NCBI RefSeq assembly: GCF_026898135.2
Contig: NZ_CP114035.2
Coordinates: 1,715,501-1,779,500 of the forward strand
Source of the DNA: Pseudomonas fortuita
Lineage (GTDB): Bacteria; Pseudomonadota; Gammaproteobacteria; Pseudomonadales; Pseudomonadaceae
Length of the DNA stretch: 64,000 nucleotides
Direction: 5' to 3'
In this document: positions 45,548 to 56,182 of the stretch, in pieces
How positions within the stretch are numbered: the stretch's first letter is position 1
How the letters are laid out: each line of letters opens with the position of its first letter
Translations under genes and position numbers: made by a program
The notes under the pieces: model-generated
Told to the model about the DNA's origin: nothing
Databases searched by the model: none
Seen by the model: only the letters and a program-made list of their open reading frames with translations

Positions 45548-45979
45548 ATGTTGATCACTCCACATTTCACGCTCGATGAAATGACCGTTTCCCAGCTCGC
45601 CGCCAGGGACGGGTTCGATAACACCCCACCTCCTGATGCCCGGGCCAACCTGCAATTGCTATGTTGTGCGCTGGAGCAGGTGCGCGCACTGTTCGGCGTG
45701 CCGATCATCGTCAGCAGCGGTTTTCGCAGCGAGAAGGTTAACCGGCTGATCGGCGGTGCCACCAACAGCCAGCATATTCAGGGGCTGGCGGCTGACTTCA
45801 CGGTGATGGAAGTCAGCCCTCGGGAAACCGCTCGGCGGATCAACGAAAGTGCCGTGCCGTTCGATCAACTCATCCTGGAGTTCGACAGATGGGTGCATCT
45901 TTCGGTAACCCGTGGCACCCCGCGCAGGCAGGTTTTGACCCTGCGCAGAGGCAGCGGCTACCTGCCGGGGCTGCAATGA
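45548..45979 (+). CDS. M15-family peptidase (D-Ala-D-Ala carboxypeptidase / endolysin-like)
   Basis: The 143-residue protein carries the metallopeptidase M15 signatures: VSSGFRSEKVNRLIGG, the Zn-ligand stretch NSQHIQGLAADF (H and D) and the third ligand in DRWVHLSV. Members cleave peptidoglycan cross-links. It has no signal peptide, so export would need another route, as in phage endolysins; this copy may be a domesticated lysis or recycling enzyme. GGAATAG lies 7 bases before ATG 45548. The next gene downstream has a LexA box. Confidence 0.85.
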   Translation: MLITPHFTLDEMTVSQLAARDGFDNTPPPDARANLQLLCCALEQVRALFGVPIIVSSGFRSEKVNRLIGGATNSQHIQGLAADFTVMEVSPRETARRINESAVPFDQLILEFDRWVHLSVTRGTPRRQVLTLRRGSGYLPGLQ

Positions 45980-45985
45980 ACCGCA

Positions 45986-46015
45986 TTGACGGCGGCAAGG
46001 GGATGTTCGTATGCT
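45986..46015 (+). promoter_or_regulatory. sigma-70 promoter of the LexA-box gene
   Basis: TTGACG (45986-45991) and TATGCT (46010-46015) are separated by 18 bases. The -10 element overlaps the LexA box below. The -35 hexamer overlaps the region just after the M15 gene stop. Confidence 0.6.
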
Positions 46016-46029
46016 GTATATAAATACAG
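46014..46029. promoter_or_regulatory. LexA (SOS) box
   Basis: CTGTATATAAATACAG matches the LexA consensus CTGTATATATATACAG at 15 of 16 positions. It overlaps the end of a sigma-70 -10 element and lies 15 bases before the start codon, so bound LexA would block transcription. It points to DNA-damage induction of the following gene. Confidence 0.88.
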
Positions 46030-46044
46030 TGTCGAGGTAACGTC

Positions 46045-46353
46045 ATGCTCAACGTCGAGCAACTCAAGTACAGCGTCAACCGCATGCCCGTGGATCGGGT
46101 GGCTGACGCCGTTCTGGAACTGCGCCTCGAAGGCCTGGTGACCGACGACCGCACGCCGTTCGGTAAAGTCCACTTCAATACCTGCTTCGCCGAGATCGAG
46201 GCCTTGTTCCAGCGTGCCGGCTATCACCGCGGGCTGGATGTGGTGGGTTACCAGGGGTTGCTCTATGCCCTGTACGACCCCGGTCGTTGGGAACCGGTGC
46301 AGGTGTTGCGCTGGCTGAAGGAACGCAGCGAGGCGATAGTCCAGGCTGGTTGA
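46045..46353 (+). CDS. small SOS-regulated protein of unknown function
   Basis: The 102-residue protein begins MLNVEQLKYSVNRMPVDRVADAVL and includes GLVTDDRTPFGKVHFNTCF and a C-terminal LRWLKERSEAIVQAG. It is soluble, with no signal peptide or membrane helix, and matches no family I recognise. GAGGTAACGTC stands before ATG 46045. A LexA box lies over its promoter, so it is expected to be made only during the SOS response. Functions seen for such small SOS proteins include division inhibition, nuclease control and repair accessory roles, but none can be assigned here. Confidence 0.8.
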   Translation: MLNVEQLKYSVNRMPVDRVADAVLELRLEGLVTDDRTPFGKVHFNTCFAEIEALFQRAGYHRGLDVVGYQGLLYALYDPGRWEPVQVLRWLKERSEAIVQAG

Positions 46354-46404
46354 GGGCGCGGGCTTGGGCGATAATGCGCGGCCGTGAACGTTTCGAGCCC
46401 TGCC

Positions 46405-47289
46405 ATGACCGCGCCCTTCGACCCCGCCCGCCAGCAAGCCAGCACGGTGTGCCTGCCCCCCGGTAACTGGGCGACGGTGCTCGATTGCCTGTGCGACCAT
46501 TTCAAGGCCATCGACCGCGCCCAGTGGCTTGACCGTTTTGCCCGTGGCCGGGTACTGGATGCCGAGGGGCGGGCGATTGCTGCCGAGTTACCCTACAAGC
46601 GTGGCCTGCGTTTGCACTACTTCCGCGAAGTGGCGAACGAGCGGCCGATCCCGGTGCAGGAAGTGGTACTGCACGCGGACGAACACTTGGTGGTGGCCGA
46701 CAAGCCGCATTTCCTGCCGGTGACGCCGACGGGCGAGTACGTCGAGCAGACCTTGCTGCGCCGCCTGATTCGTCGCCTGGATAACCCGCATCTGGTGCCG
46801 TTGCACCGCATAGACCGGCACACCGCCGGGCTTGTGCTGTTTTCCGCCAACCCGCACAGCCGCAGCGTTTACCAACGCCTGTTCCCCGAGCGGCGCATCG
46901 ACAAGCGCTACCAGGCCATTGCGGCGGCGATGCCGCAGCATGCATTTCCGCTGGTGCACAAAAGCCGCCTGGTGCATGGCGAGCCGTTTTTCCGTATGCA
47001 TGAGGTGGAGGGTGAGGCCAACAGTGAAACCTTGGCCGAGGTGCTGGAAAAGAATGGGGAGCTGTGGCGCTATGGGCTGTCACCAGTGACCGGCAAGACC
47101 CATCAGTTGCGCGTGCACATGGCAGCCTTGGGGGCGGGAATCTGCAATGACCCGTTCTACCCGCAGCTGCTTACTGCAGAGGATGACTACCAACGGCCGC
47201 TGAAACTGCTGGCGCAGAGCTTGCGTTTCGAAGACCCGTTGAGCGGCGAAGAACGCTATTTCGAGAGCCGCCTGCGGCTGGACTGGTAA
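46405..47289 (+). CDS. RluA-family pseudouridine synthase
   Basis: The 294-residue enzyme has the RluA/RluC/RluD catalytic motif PLHRIDRHTAGLVLF (Asp in HRIDR near residue 140) and the substrate-fold stretches VADKPHFLPVTPTG, TGKTHQLRVHMAALG and GICNDPFYP. An N-terminal extension of about 100 residues precedes the catalytic domain. Related proteins modify rRNA or tRNA; the target is not deducible. Start at ATG 46405 is preferred; a GTG at 46384 is in frame. Confidence 0.85.
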   Translation: MTAPFDPARQQASTVCLPPGNWATVLDCLCDHFKAIDRAQWLDRFARGRVLDAEGRAIAAELPYKRGLRLHYFREVANERPIPVQEVVLHADEHLVVADKPHFLPVTPTGEYVEQTLLRRLIRRLDNPHLVPLHRIDRHTAGLVLFSANPHSRSVYQRLFPERRIDKRYQAIAAAMPQHAFPLVHKSRLVHGEPFFRMHEVEGEANSETLAEVLEKNGELWRYGLSPVTGKTHQLRVHMAALGAGICNDPFYPQLLTAEDDYQRPLKLLAQSLRFEDPLSGEERYFESRLRLDW

Positions 47290-47307
47290 CACAGACCGCA
47301 GGCATAC

Positions 47308-47462
47308 GCGGCCCTTGTGGCAGCGGGCATGCCCGCGAACACCGGCAGGGCCGGTGCCATCCACCGCGTTGGTTTCTTCGCGGGCATGCCCGCTCCCACA
47401 GGGACGTCGCAGGCTCCAAGGTCACTAGGTTCCTGTGGGAGCGGCTTCAGCCGCGAATACCG
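47308..47462. repeat. REP cluster between pseudouridine synthase and aer
   Basis: Three units occur: AGCGGGCATGCCCGCGAACA (47323-47342), CGCGGGCATGCCCGCTCCCA (47379-47398) and GTGGGAGCGGCTTCAGCCGC (47435-47454). A small dyad, ACCGGCAGGGCCGGT, lies between the first two. The flanking genes converge. Confidence 0.88.
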
Positions 47463-47467
47463 GAGCG

Positions 47468-49033
47468 TCAGCGGTTGAACCGCTCCACCAGCGAATACTG
47501 GCTACCCGCTGTGCTGGTCAGCGCCTCGCTCAGCAGTGCTGAATGCTGCGCCTGTTCGGCGGTCTGGTCGGCCAGTTCGGCGATGGTGCTGATGTTGCGG
47601 CTGATCTCGTCGGCCACTGCAGTCTGCTCCTCGGTCGCAGCGGCAATCTGGGTGGCCATATCGGTGATGTTGGCCACCGCTTCGCTGATCCCCACCAATG
47701 CCTCATCAGCCTGCATCACCCGGTCGACACCTTCCTGCGCCTGACGGTGGCCGGTTTCCATGGTCAGCACGGCGTTGCTGGCAGTTTGTTGCAGCTTGGC
47801 GATCAGGCCGTGGATCTGCCCGGTGGATTCGGCAGTGCGCTGGGCCAGCTGGCGGACTTCGTCGGCCACCACGGCAAAGCCACGGCCCATCTCGCCGGCA
47901 CGCGCCGCTTCAATGGCCGCGTTCAGTGCCAGCAGGTTAGTCTGGTCGGCAATGCCCTTGATCACATCGACCACGCCACCAATCTCGTCGCTGTCCTTGG
48001 CCAGTTGGGTAACCGTCTGACCGGTTTCGCCCACCGCTGCCGACAGACGCTCGATGGCCTCGCGGGTTTCCCCGGCAATCTGCCGGCCCTGGCTGGTCAG
48101 GCGGTTGGCTTCCTGGGTGGCGTCGGCCGTGCGCTGTACGTGGTTGGCCACTTCCTGCGTGGTGGCGGCCATCTGGTTGACGGCGGCGGCGACCTGCTCG
48201 GTTTCCACCCGCTGGCGCTCCAGCCCCGACGAACTCTTGTGTGCCAAGGCGTCGGACTGGCGCGCCTGGTCGCTGAGGTGTTCGGCACTGTCCTGCAAGC
48301 GGGTCAGGCAGGTTTTCATGCGGGCATCCTGGCTGAGCATGGCCATCTCCAGACGCGCCTGCACGCCACGGCTGTCGGTGTACATCTGCGCGATCAGCGG
48401 GTCGGAGGTGGTCTGTTCGGCCAGGCGCAACAGGCGTTTGAGGCCACGCTGCTGCCAGCTCAAGCCCAGCAGGCCCAAGGGGACGGATAGCCCGGCAGCC
48501 AGGGCAAAGCCCCAGGAATGGCCCAGCCAGTTGCCGATCAGGAAGCCTACCTGGCTGATCAGGATGAACGGCAGCCAGTCCTGGAGCACCGGCAGCCACT
48601 TGTCCCTGCGAGGTACTGCGGGCTTGCCTTGGTTGATGCGTTGGTACAGGGCCTCGGCGCGGCGAATCTGCTCGGCGGTTGGCTTGACCCGCACCGACTC
48701 GAAACCGATGACCTGGTTATTGTCGTAAATCGGTGTGACGTAGGCGTTGACCCAGTAGTGGTCCCCGGACTTGCAACGGTTCTTGACGATGCCCATCCAC
48801 GGCTGGCCCTGCTTGAGGGTTTGCCACATATGGGCAAACACGGCAGGCGGCACATCGGGGTGGCGTACCAGGTTGTGCGGCGCCCCGGTCAACTCCTCGC
48901 GGGTGAAACCACTGATGTCGATGAAGGCATCGTTACAGTAAGTGATCACGCCCTTGGCGTTGGTGGTGGAGATCAACCGCTGCTGGGCAGGGAAAGTCCG
49001 TTCTCTCTGGGTAATCGGCTGGTTGTTACGCAT
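47468..49033 (-). CDS. aer: Aer-type aerotaxis receptor (PAS methyl-accepting chemoreceptor)
   Basis: The 521-residue receptor has an N-terminal PAS domain (about 10-120: [33 protein letters not shown]), which in Aer binds FAD and senses redox and oxygen. A hydrophobic membrane anchor (about 155-195) and the conserved cytoplasmic MCP signalling region follow ([36 protein letters not shown]). Start is ATG 49033 ([15 protein letters not shown]), typical for Pseudomonas Aer proteins. Several Aer paralogs exist in P. putida; which one this is cannot be said. Confidence 0.88.
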   Translation of the reverse strand: MRNNQPITQRERTFPAQQRLISTTNAKGVITYCNDAFIDISGFTREELTGAPHNLVRHPDVPPAVFAHMWQTLKQGQPWMGIVKNRCKSGDHYWVNAYVTPIYDNNQVIGFESVRVKPTAEQIRRAEALYQRINQGKPAVPRRDKWLPVLQDWLPFILISQVGFLIGNWLGHSWGFALAAGLSVPLGLLGLSWQQRGLKRLLRLAEQTTSDPLIAQMYTDSRGVQARLEMAMLSQDARMKTCLTRLQDSAEHLSDQARQSDALAHKSSSGLERQRVETEQVAAAVNQMAATTQEVANHVQRTADATQEANRLTSQGRQIAGETREAIERLSAAVGETGQTVTQLAKDSDEIGGVVDVIKGIADQTNLLALNAAIEAARAGEMGRGFAVVADEVRQLAQRTAESTGQIHGLIAKLQQTASNAVLTMETGHRQAQEGVDRVMQADEALVGISEAVANITDMATQIAAATEEQTAVADEISRNISTIAELADQTAEQAQHSALLSEALTSTAGSQYSLVERFNR

Positions 49034-49146
49034 GGGTTGATAGTCCGCAGGGCTTTGGACAGGTATCGGCAAGCTATGGGTTTTATTGAATGATTATTTA
49101 ATGTGGCTGCGTTTGTTCGTCGTTGGGGCTCTGGCGCCTGTGAAAT

Positions 49147-49365
49147 CGAGCGCCGCCTGCGCGGCGCATCGCGAGCTGGCGCTCGCTCCTACGTTTGTTT
49201 CGGGCCAATTTTTCCTGTGCAATTTGCGCGCGAACGCCTTGGTGCATGGCGCAATATCTCGTCGTACACACAAGGCGGTCGCGCGCGCCTGCCACAGGCA
49301 TAACTGGCCCGAAACAAACGTAGGAGCGAGCGCCAGCTCGCGATGCGCCGCGCGGGCGGCGCTCG
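49147..49365. repeat. 219-bp giant inverted repeat between aer and acnA
   Basis: The arms of 61 bases (49147-49207 and 49305-49365) match with one mismatch; they begin CGAGCGCCGCC and contain GCGCATCGCGAGCTGGCGCT and TCCTACGTTTGTTTCGGGCC. The 97-base centre continues as an imperfect palindrome (CCTGTG..CCACAGG, CGCCTTG..CAAGGCG). No credible gene is inside. The acnA gene ends about 40 bases to the right. The arms do not resemble the REP consensus used elsewhere in this window. Confidence 0.93.
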
Positions 49366-49406
49366 GTCTCGGGAGCGCCGCAAATCTGCAGCCGAACCTC
49401 CCAGCC

Positions 49407-52148
<2,742 letters not shown>

Positions 52149-52372
52149 TGCCAACTCCTTCTGCGCCGGTGCCCGGCAAATATTAAAGGTCTGCCGGTGT
52201 CACCGCTCTGTGTCGATCCGCACGGTACGGACCTGGCTGAGTGGTCAGGTTAGACCGCTTTGCGGCCCCTGACCCTTTTCTGGACCGGCGGGGCGTGTCG
52301 CAGGTTCCGAACTTCCTTTATCATCGCCGCCCTGCCGGCGCCTGTTGCGCGCCAGCCGTAGTGGAGTGAGAG

Positions 52373-53437
52373 ATGAATACCCTGTTCATGCATTGCCGGC
52401 CTGGTTTCGAGGGCGAGGTGTGCGCCGAAATCAGCGAACATGCTGCCCGCCTTGGCATTGCGGGCTACGCCAAAGGCAAGCCGCACAGTGCCAGCGCCGA
52501 GTTTGTCTGTACCGAAGAAGGCGGTGCCGAGCGGCTGATGGGGGCGTTGCGTTTCAGCGAGCTGATTTTCCCGCGGCAGTGGGCCCGGGGCGGTTATGTC
52601 GAGCTGCCGGAAAGTGACCGCATCAGTGTGTTGCTGGCACAGTTGGCCGAACTGCCGGTGTTTGGCAGCCTGTGGCTGGAAGTGCTGGACAGTAACGACG
52701 GCAAGGAATTGTCTACGTTCTGCCGCAAGTTCGAAGTGCCGCTGCGCAAAGCACTGGAAAAGGCCGGCCGCCTGGTTGACGATGCCAGCCGCCCACGCCT
52801 GCTGCTCACCTTCATCAGCGGCCGGCGGGTGTTTGCCGGTGTTGCCCCGGTCAACAACAGTGCGCTGTGGCCCATGGGTATTGCGCGCCTGAAATTCCCT
52901 CGCGAGGCGCCCAGCCGCTCGACCCTCAAGCTGGAGGAAGCGTGGCACCAGTTCATCCCGCGCGAGCAATGGGACCAGCGCCTGGGGGATGACATGACCG
53001 GCGTTGACCTGGGCGCCTCGCCAGGTGGCTGGACTTACCAGTTGGTGCGCCGGGGCATGCTGGTGACCGCCATCGACAACGGCCCGATGGCCGAAAGCCT
53101 GATGGACACTGGCCTGGTCCAGCACCTGATGGCTGATGGTTTTACCTGGCAGCCCAAGCAGCCGGTTGACTGGATGGTGTGCGACATCGTCGAGAAGCCG
53201 GCGCGCACCACCTCGCTGATCGAAACCTGGCTGGGGGAGGGGTTGTGCCGCGAGGCGGTGGTCAACCTGAAACTGCCGATGAAGCAGCGCTATGCCGAAG
53301 TGCGCCGGCTGCTCGACCGCATGGAGGCGACGTTCAAGGCGCGCAAGATCAGGGTGTCGATTGCCTGCAAGCAGCTGTATCACGACCGTGAGGAAGTGAC
53401 TTGCCACCTGCGCCGGCTCGATCTGAAGCCGCGCTGA
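52373..53437 (+). CDS. rlmM: 23S rRNA 2'-O-ribose methyltransferase RlmM (C2498)
   Basis: The 354-residue enzyme has an N-terminal THUMP-like part (about 1-150, MNTLFMHCRPGFEGEVCAEI) and a Rossmann methyltransferase domain. That domain contains GVDLGASPGGWTYQLVRRG (near 205), AIDNGPM, DWMVCDIVEKP and a C-terminal lysine (LKLPMKQRY), as in the K-D-K-E tetrad of 2'-O methyltransferases. It modifies C2498 of 23S rRNA. GGAGTGAGAG precedes ATG 52373. Confidence 0.93.
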   Translation: MNTLFMHCRPGFEGEVCAEISEHAARLGIAGYAKGKPHSASAEFVCTEEGGAERLMGALRFSELIFPRQWARGGYVELPESDRISVLLAQLAELPVFGSLWLEVLDSNDGKELSTFCRKFEVPLRKALEKAGRLVDDASRPRLLLTFISGRRVFAGVAPVNNSALWPMGIARLKFPREAPSRSTLKLEEAWHQFIPREQWDQRLGDDMTGVDLGASPGGWTYQLVRRGMLVTAIDNGPMAESLMDTGLVQHLMADGFTWQPKQPVDWMVCDIVEKPARTTSLIETWLGEGLCREAVVNLKLPMKQRYAEVRRLLDRMEATFKARKIRVSIACKQLYHDREEVTCHLRRLDLKPR

Positions 53438-53533
53438 GCCCAGCGCGCTGTTCGCGCTCCAGCGGTAGCTCTTGTTCTAGCTCTTGCTTCGGTTTTTGCT
53501 TCTAAGCGCGCGGTAGTCCAGGCGACGCAGGTT
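53438..53533. other. flank of the 53.5-kb inverted-repeat element
   Basis: This 96-base A/T-richer stretch holds a direct repeat AGCTCTTG-TTCT-AGCTCTTG (53467-53486) and a CTT-rich tail. Its motif (CTCTTG) is the complement of the AAGAGC/AAGATC units that flank the element on the other side. No gene. Confidence 0.5.
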
Positions 53534-54108
53534 GCGACTTCAGGAGGCCGAGCGCAGGGCTTGCGAAGGGAGGTGACGGGCATGGATGCCCGTCAAGCGC
53601 TGGGCCCCAGGATGGGGCCTGCAGCGCGGTCCTCCCGGGAGCAAGCCCGGAGCGAGGGGACCCCGGAGCGAAGCGCAGGGGCCGGATGATGGGAGCGGAC
53701 GGCTTTGGTTACTTTGGCCAAGACCAAAGTAACCCGCCGGAAGGGCGGAAAGGTGACTCGGCGCCACCTGCGCGAACGAATGTCTACACTGTGTTGAGGC
53801 CCACCTCGCAAGAAGCTAAAAAGCGGATATGGCTGTTTTGGTGCATCGAACAGTCCGTTTGCGATGGTGACGCTGACTCACCTTTTCGCCCTTACGGCGA
53901 GTCACTTTTTGTCAGACGCGACAAAAAGTAACTAAAAAACGCTGCGCTCCGATCATCCGGCCCCTGCGCTGCGCTCCGGGGTCCCCTCACTCCGGCCTCG
54001 CTCCCGGGAGGATGGCGCTGCAGGCCCCATCCTGGGGCCCAGCGCTTGACGGGCATCCATGCCCGTCACCTCCCTTCGCAAGGCCTGCGTTCGGCCTCCT
54101 GAAGTCGC
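53534..54108. repeat. 575-bp large inverted-repeat element, no gene inside
   Basis: The left arm (53534-53697) and right arm (53940-54108) are imperfect inverted copies of about 165 bases (GCGACTTCAGGAGGCC.. against its complement). The 242-base middle contains nested dyads: GGTTACTTTGG-CCAAGA-CCAAAGTAACC (about 53708-53735), GGGCGGAAAGGTGACTC against GACTCACCTTTTCGCCC, and GACAAAAAGT-type hairpins near 53913-53933. Open frames inside are short and unrelated to known proteins. The symmetric nested plan suggests a mobile or structural repeat rather than a gene; a transposase or target-site duplication is not seen. Confidence 0.85.
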
Positions 54109-54109
54109 G

Positions 54110-54150
54110 AAGATCCAAGATCAAGATCAAGATCAAGATCAAGATCAAGA
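54110..54150. repeat. AAGATC hexanucleotide tandem repeat
   Basis: One AAGATC copy (54110-54115), one extra C, then five perfect contiguous copies (54117-54146), followed by a degenerate AAGAGC. It lies outside any gene, between the large inverted repeat and the tusA-like gene, so length changes would affect spacing only. Confidence 0.9.
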
Positions 54151-54245
54151 GCTGGGCCGGGGGGGGCGCAGCTGGGCATTTCTCAAGCGGTGCTTGGACC
54201 GCGTCGCGCTATGCGCGACAATGGCGATCATTTTCGGAGCCCCCC

Positions 54246-54488
54246 ATGACCGATTTCACCCCCGACGCCATCCTCGATGCAACCGGCCTGAACTGCCCGG
54301 AACCGGTGATGATGCTGCACCAGCACGTGCGTGACCTGGCCGCTGGCGGCCTGCTGAAGGTCATCGCCACCGACCCGTCGACCCGCCGCGACATTCCCAA
54401 GTTCTGCAACTTCCTCGGCCACGAACTGCTGCAACAGCAAGAGGACGCCGGTACTTTCTTGTACTGGATCCGCAAGAAAGCCGACTGA
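54246..54488 (+). CDS. tusA: TusA/SirA-family sulfurtransferase
   Basis: The 80-residue protein has the TusA fold with the sulfur-carrying cysteine in [15 protein letters not shown] (near residue 16) and [14 protein letters not shown]. TusA relays sulfur for tRNA 2-thiouridine synthesis. GGAG lies 7 bases before ATG 54246. pdxB follows after 60 bases in the same direction. Confidence 0.9.
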   Translation: MTDFTPDAILDATGLNCPEPVMMLHQHVRDLAAGGLLKVIATDPSTRRDIPKFCNFLGHELLQQQEDAGTFLYWIRKKAD

Positions 54489-54548
54489 AGCGCTCTGGAA
54501 CACGCCCGACGTTGCGCCTACACTGCGTTCCCCAGACAGGAGAGCGCC

Positions 54549-55691
54549 ATGCTGATAGTTGCCGACGAGAACATCCCGCTGCTCGATGCCTTCTTCCAGG
54601 GTTTCGGTGAAATCCGCCGTTACCCCGGCCGAAGCCTCGATGCCGCCAGCGTCAAGGACGCCGATATCCTGCTGGTGCGCTCGGTAACCAAGGTCGACCG
54701 CCAGTTGCTCGAAGGCAGCCGTGTACGGTTTGTCGGCACCTGCACCATCGGCACCGATCACCTGGACCTGGACTACTTTGCCCAAGCCGGCATTCGCTGG
54801 AGCAGTGCGCCGGGCTGCAATGCCCGCGGTGTGGTCGATTACGTGCTAGGCAGCCTGCTGACCCTGGCCGAGCTGGATGGAGCAGCACTGCCCGAACGCG
54901 TGTACGGGGTAGTGGGTGCGGGTGAGGTGGGTGGCCGCCTGGTGCGGGTGCTGCACGGCCTGGGGTGGAAGGTGCTGGTGTGCGACCCGTTGCGCCAGGC
55001 CGCCGAGGGCGGCAACTACGTTAGCCTGGAAACCATTGTGCAACAGTGCGATGTGATCAGCCTGCATACCCCGTTGCAGCGCGGTGGCGAGCACCCGACC
55101 TGGCACCTGTTGGGCCAGGCGCAGCTCGCGCAGTTGCGCCCGGGTGCCTGGCTGATCAATGCCAGCCGAGGCCCGGTGGTGGACAACGCCGCCTTGCGCG
55201 AGCTGCTGCTGGACCGTGAAGATGTGCATGCGGTGCTGGATGTGTGGGAGGGCGAGCCACAGGTCGACCTGCAATTGGCCGACCTGTGCACCTTGGCCTC
55301 GCCGCACATTGCCGGCTACAGCCTCGACGGCCGCCAGCGTGGCACGGCGCAGATCTACCAGGCGCTGTGCCGTTTCCTGGGGGTGCATGAGCAGGTGCAG
55401 CTGGCAGACTTGCTGCCCCGACCGCCGCTGGCGCAGATCGAGCTGGATGCCAGCACTGACCCGGCTTGGGCATTGGCGACCCTGTGCCGCGCCGTGTACG
55501 ACCCACGACGCGACGATGCCGACTTCCGTCGCAGCCTGAGTGATGACCCGCAGCAGCAGCGTGCGGCGTTCGACCAGTTGCGCAAACAGTACCCGCCTCG
55601 GCGCGAGATCGAAGGGCTGGCGGTGCGCTTGCGTGGGGAGTCGCCGCAGTTGGCGCAGCTGGTCAGTGCCTTGGGGGCTGAGTTGGTCTGA
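54549..55691 (+). CDS. pdxB: erythronate-4-phosphate dehydrogenase
   Basis: The 380-residue enzyme of pyridoxal-phosphate synthesis oxidises 4-phosphoerythronate. Family features are [16 protein letters not shown], the NAD-binding [14 protein letters not shown] (near residue 122), the active-site Arg in [12 protein letters not shown], the [11 protein letters not shown] motif with the catalytic His, and the C-terminal DUF3410 dimerisation domain. AGGAGAG lies 5 bases before ATG 54549. Confidence 0.95.
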   Translation: MLIVADENIPLLDAFFQGFGEIRRYPGRSLDAASVKDADILLVRSVTKVDRQLLEGSRVRFVGTCTIGTDHLDLDYFAQAGIRWSSAPGCNARGVVDYVLGSLLTLAELDGAALPERVYGVVGAGEVGGRLVRVLHGLGWKVLVCDPLRQAAEGGNYVSLETIVQQCDVISLHTPLQRGGEHPTWHLLGQAQLAQLRPGAWLINASRGPVVDNAALRELLLDREDVHAVLDVWEGEPQVDLQLADLCTLASPHIAGYSLDGRQRGTAQIYQALCRFLGVHEQVQLADLLPRPPLAQIELDASTDPAWALATLCRAVYDPRRDDADFRRSLSDDPQQQRAAFDQLRKQYPPRREIEGLAVRLRGESPQLAQLVSALGAELV

Positions 55692-55756
55692 CAAGTTGGC
55701 AATTCCCCAGGTTTTTGCAGTCCCCTGTAGGCGCGGCGTACACCGGCTGTCAGGCA

Positions 55757-55783
55757 ATAAAAACCCGGCGCATGCGCCGGGTT
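55757..55783 (-). terminator. intrinsic terminator of the small gene at 55.8 kb
   Basis: The perfect palindrome AACCCGGCGCA / TGCGCCGGGTT is followed on the minus strand by TTTTA. It lies 17 bases beyond the stop of the minus-strand gene. On the plus strand no T-run follows it. Confidence 0.85.
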
Positions 55784-55799
55784 GCAAAAAATCCGCCGA

Positions 55800-55973
55800 T
55801 TAACCTTTGCGTACGCGCTCGACCCGGCTTTCTTCCAGAGCCTTGCAGGCCTGCTGGATCATCTGCTCGGTGATAGGCACTTCGCGCCCCTTGCCGTCGA
55901 TGATCGAACCGCACGCCTGTGATTGCGGGATGGTCTGGGGCTTCTGGTTGTCATTGCCATGCTGCAAGCTCAT
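55800..55973 (-). CDS. 57-residue conserved small protein of unknown function
   Basis: The product starts MSLQHGNDNQKPQTIPQSQ and ends in a basic C terminus (ALEESRVERVRKG); its core is CGSIIDGKGREVPITEQMI. It is soluble, with no signal peptide. AGGAG stands 8 bases before ATG 55973 and a good terminator follows, so the gene is real. Short proteins with this core are common in Pseudomonas, from memory; no function is known to me. Confidence 0.75.
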   Translation of the reverse strand: MSLQHGNDNQKPQTIPQSQACGSIIDGKGREVPITEQMIQQACKALEESRVERVRKG

Positions 55974-56182
55974 GCACTGTCTCCTCTTCAGGTTCAAGGT
56001 CAGGGTAGCCCTGCGCCGTGACTGGCCTGTGACAGCTTCTGTGTCACGGCAGCAACAGTCCAACAGAAACCCTGTGAAAGCTCCATGATCTGTTTAGACC
56101 AATGCGTTATAGCAACCTGCGTACACTCCACCGACCCGGATGAATGATAGTCTGCGGTTTCCCCGCCATTGTGGTCGCTGCC

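Noticed and set aside
53686..53931. Short open frames inside the 53.5-kb inverted repeat
   Set aside because: They read across palindromic DNA, change with arm orientation and show no protein family or ribosome site.
54110..54150. CRISPR-like repeat array
   Set aside because: Units are 6 bases, contiguous and without spacers; no cas genes are present anywhere in the window.
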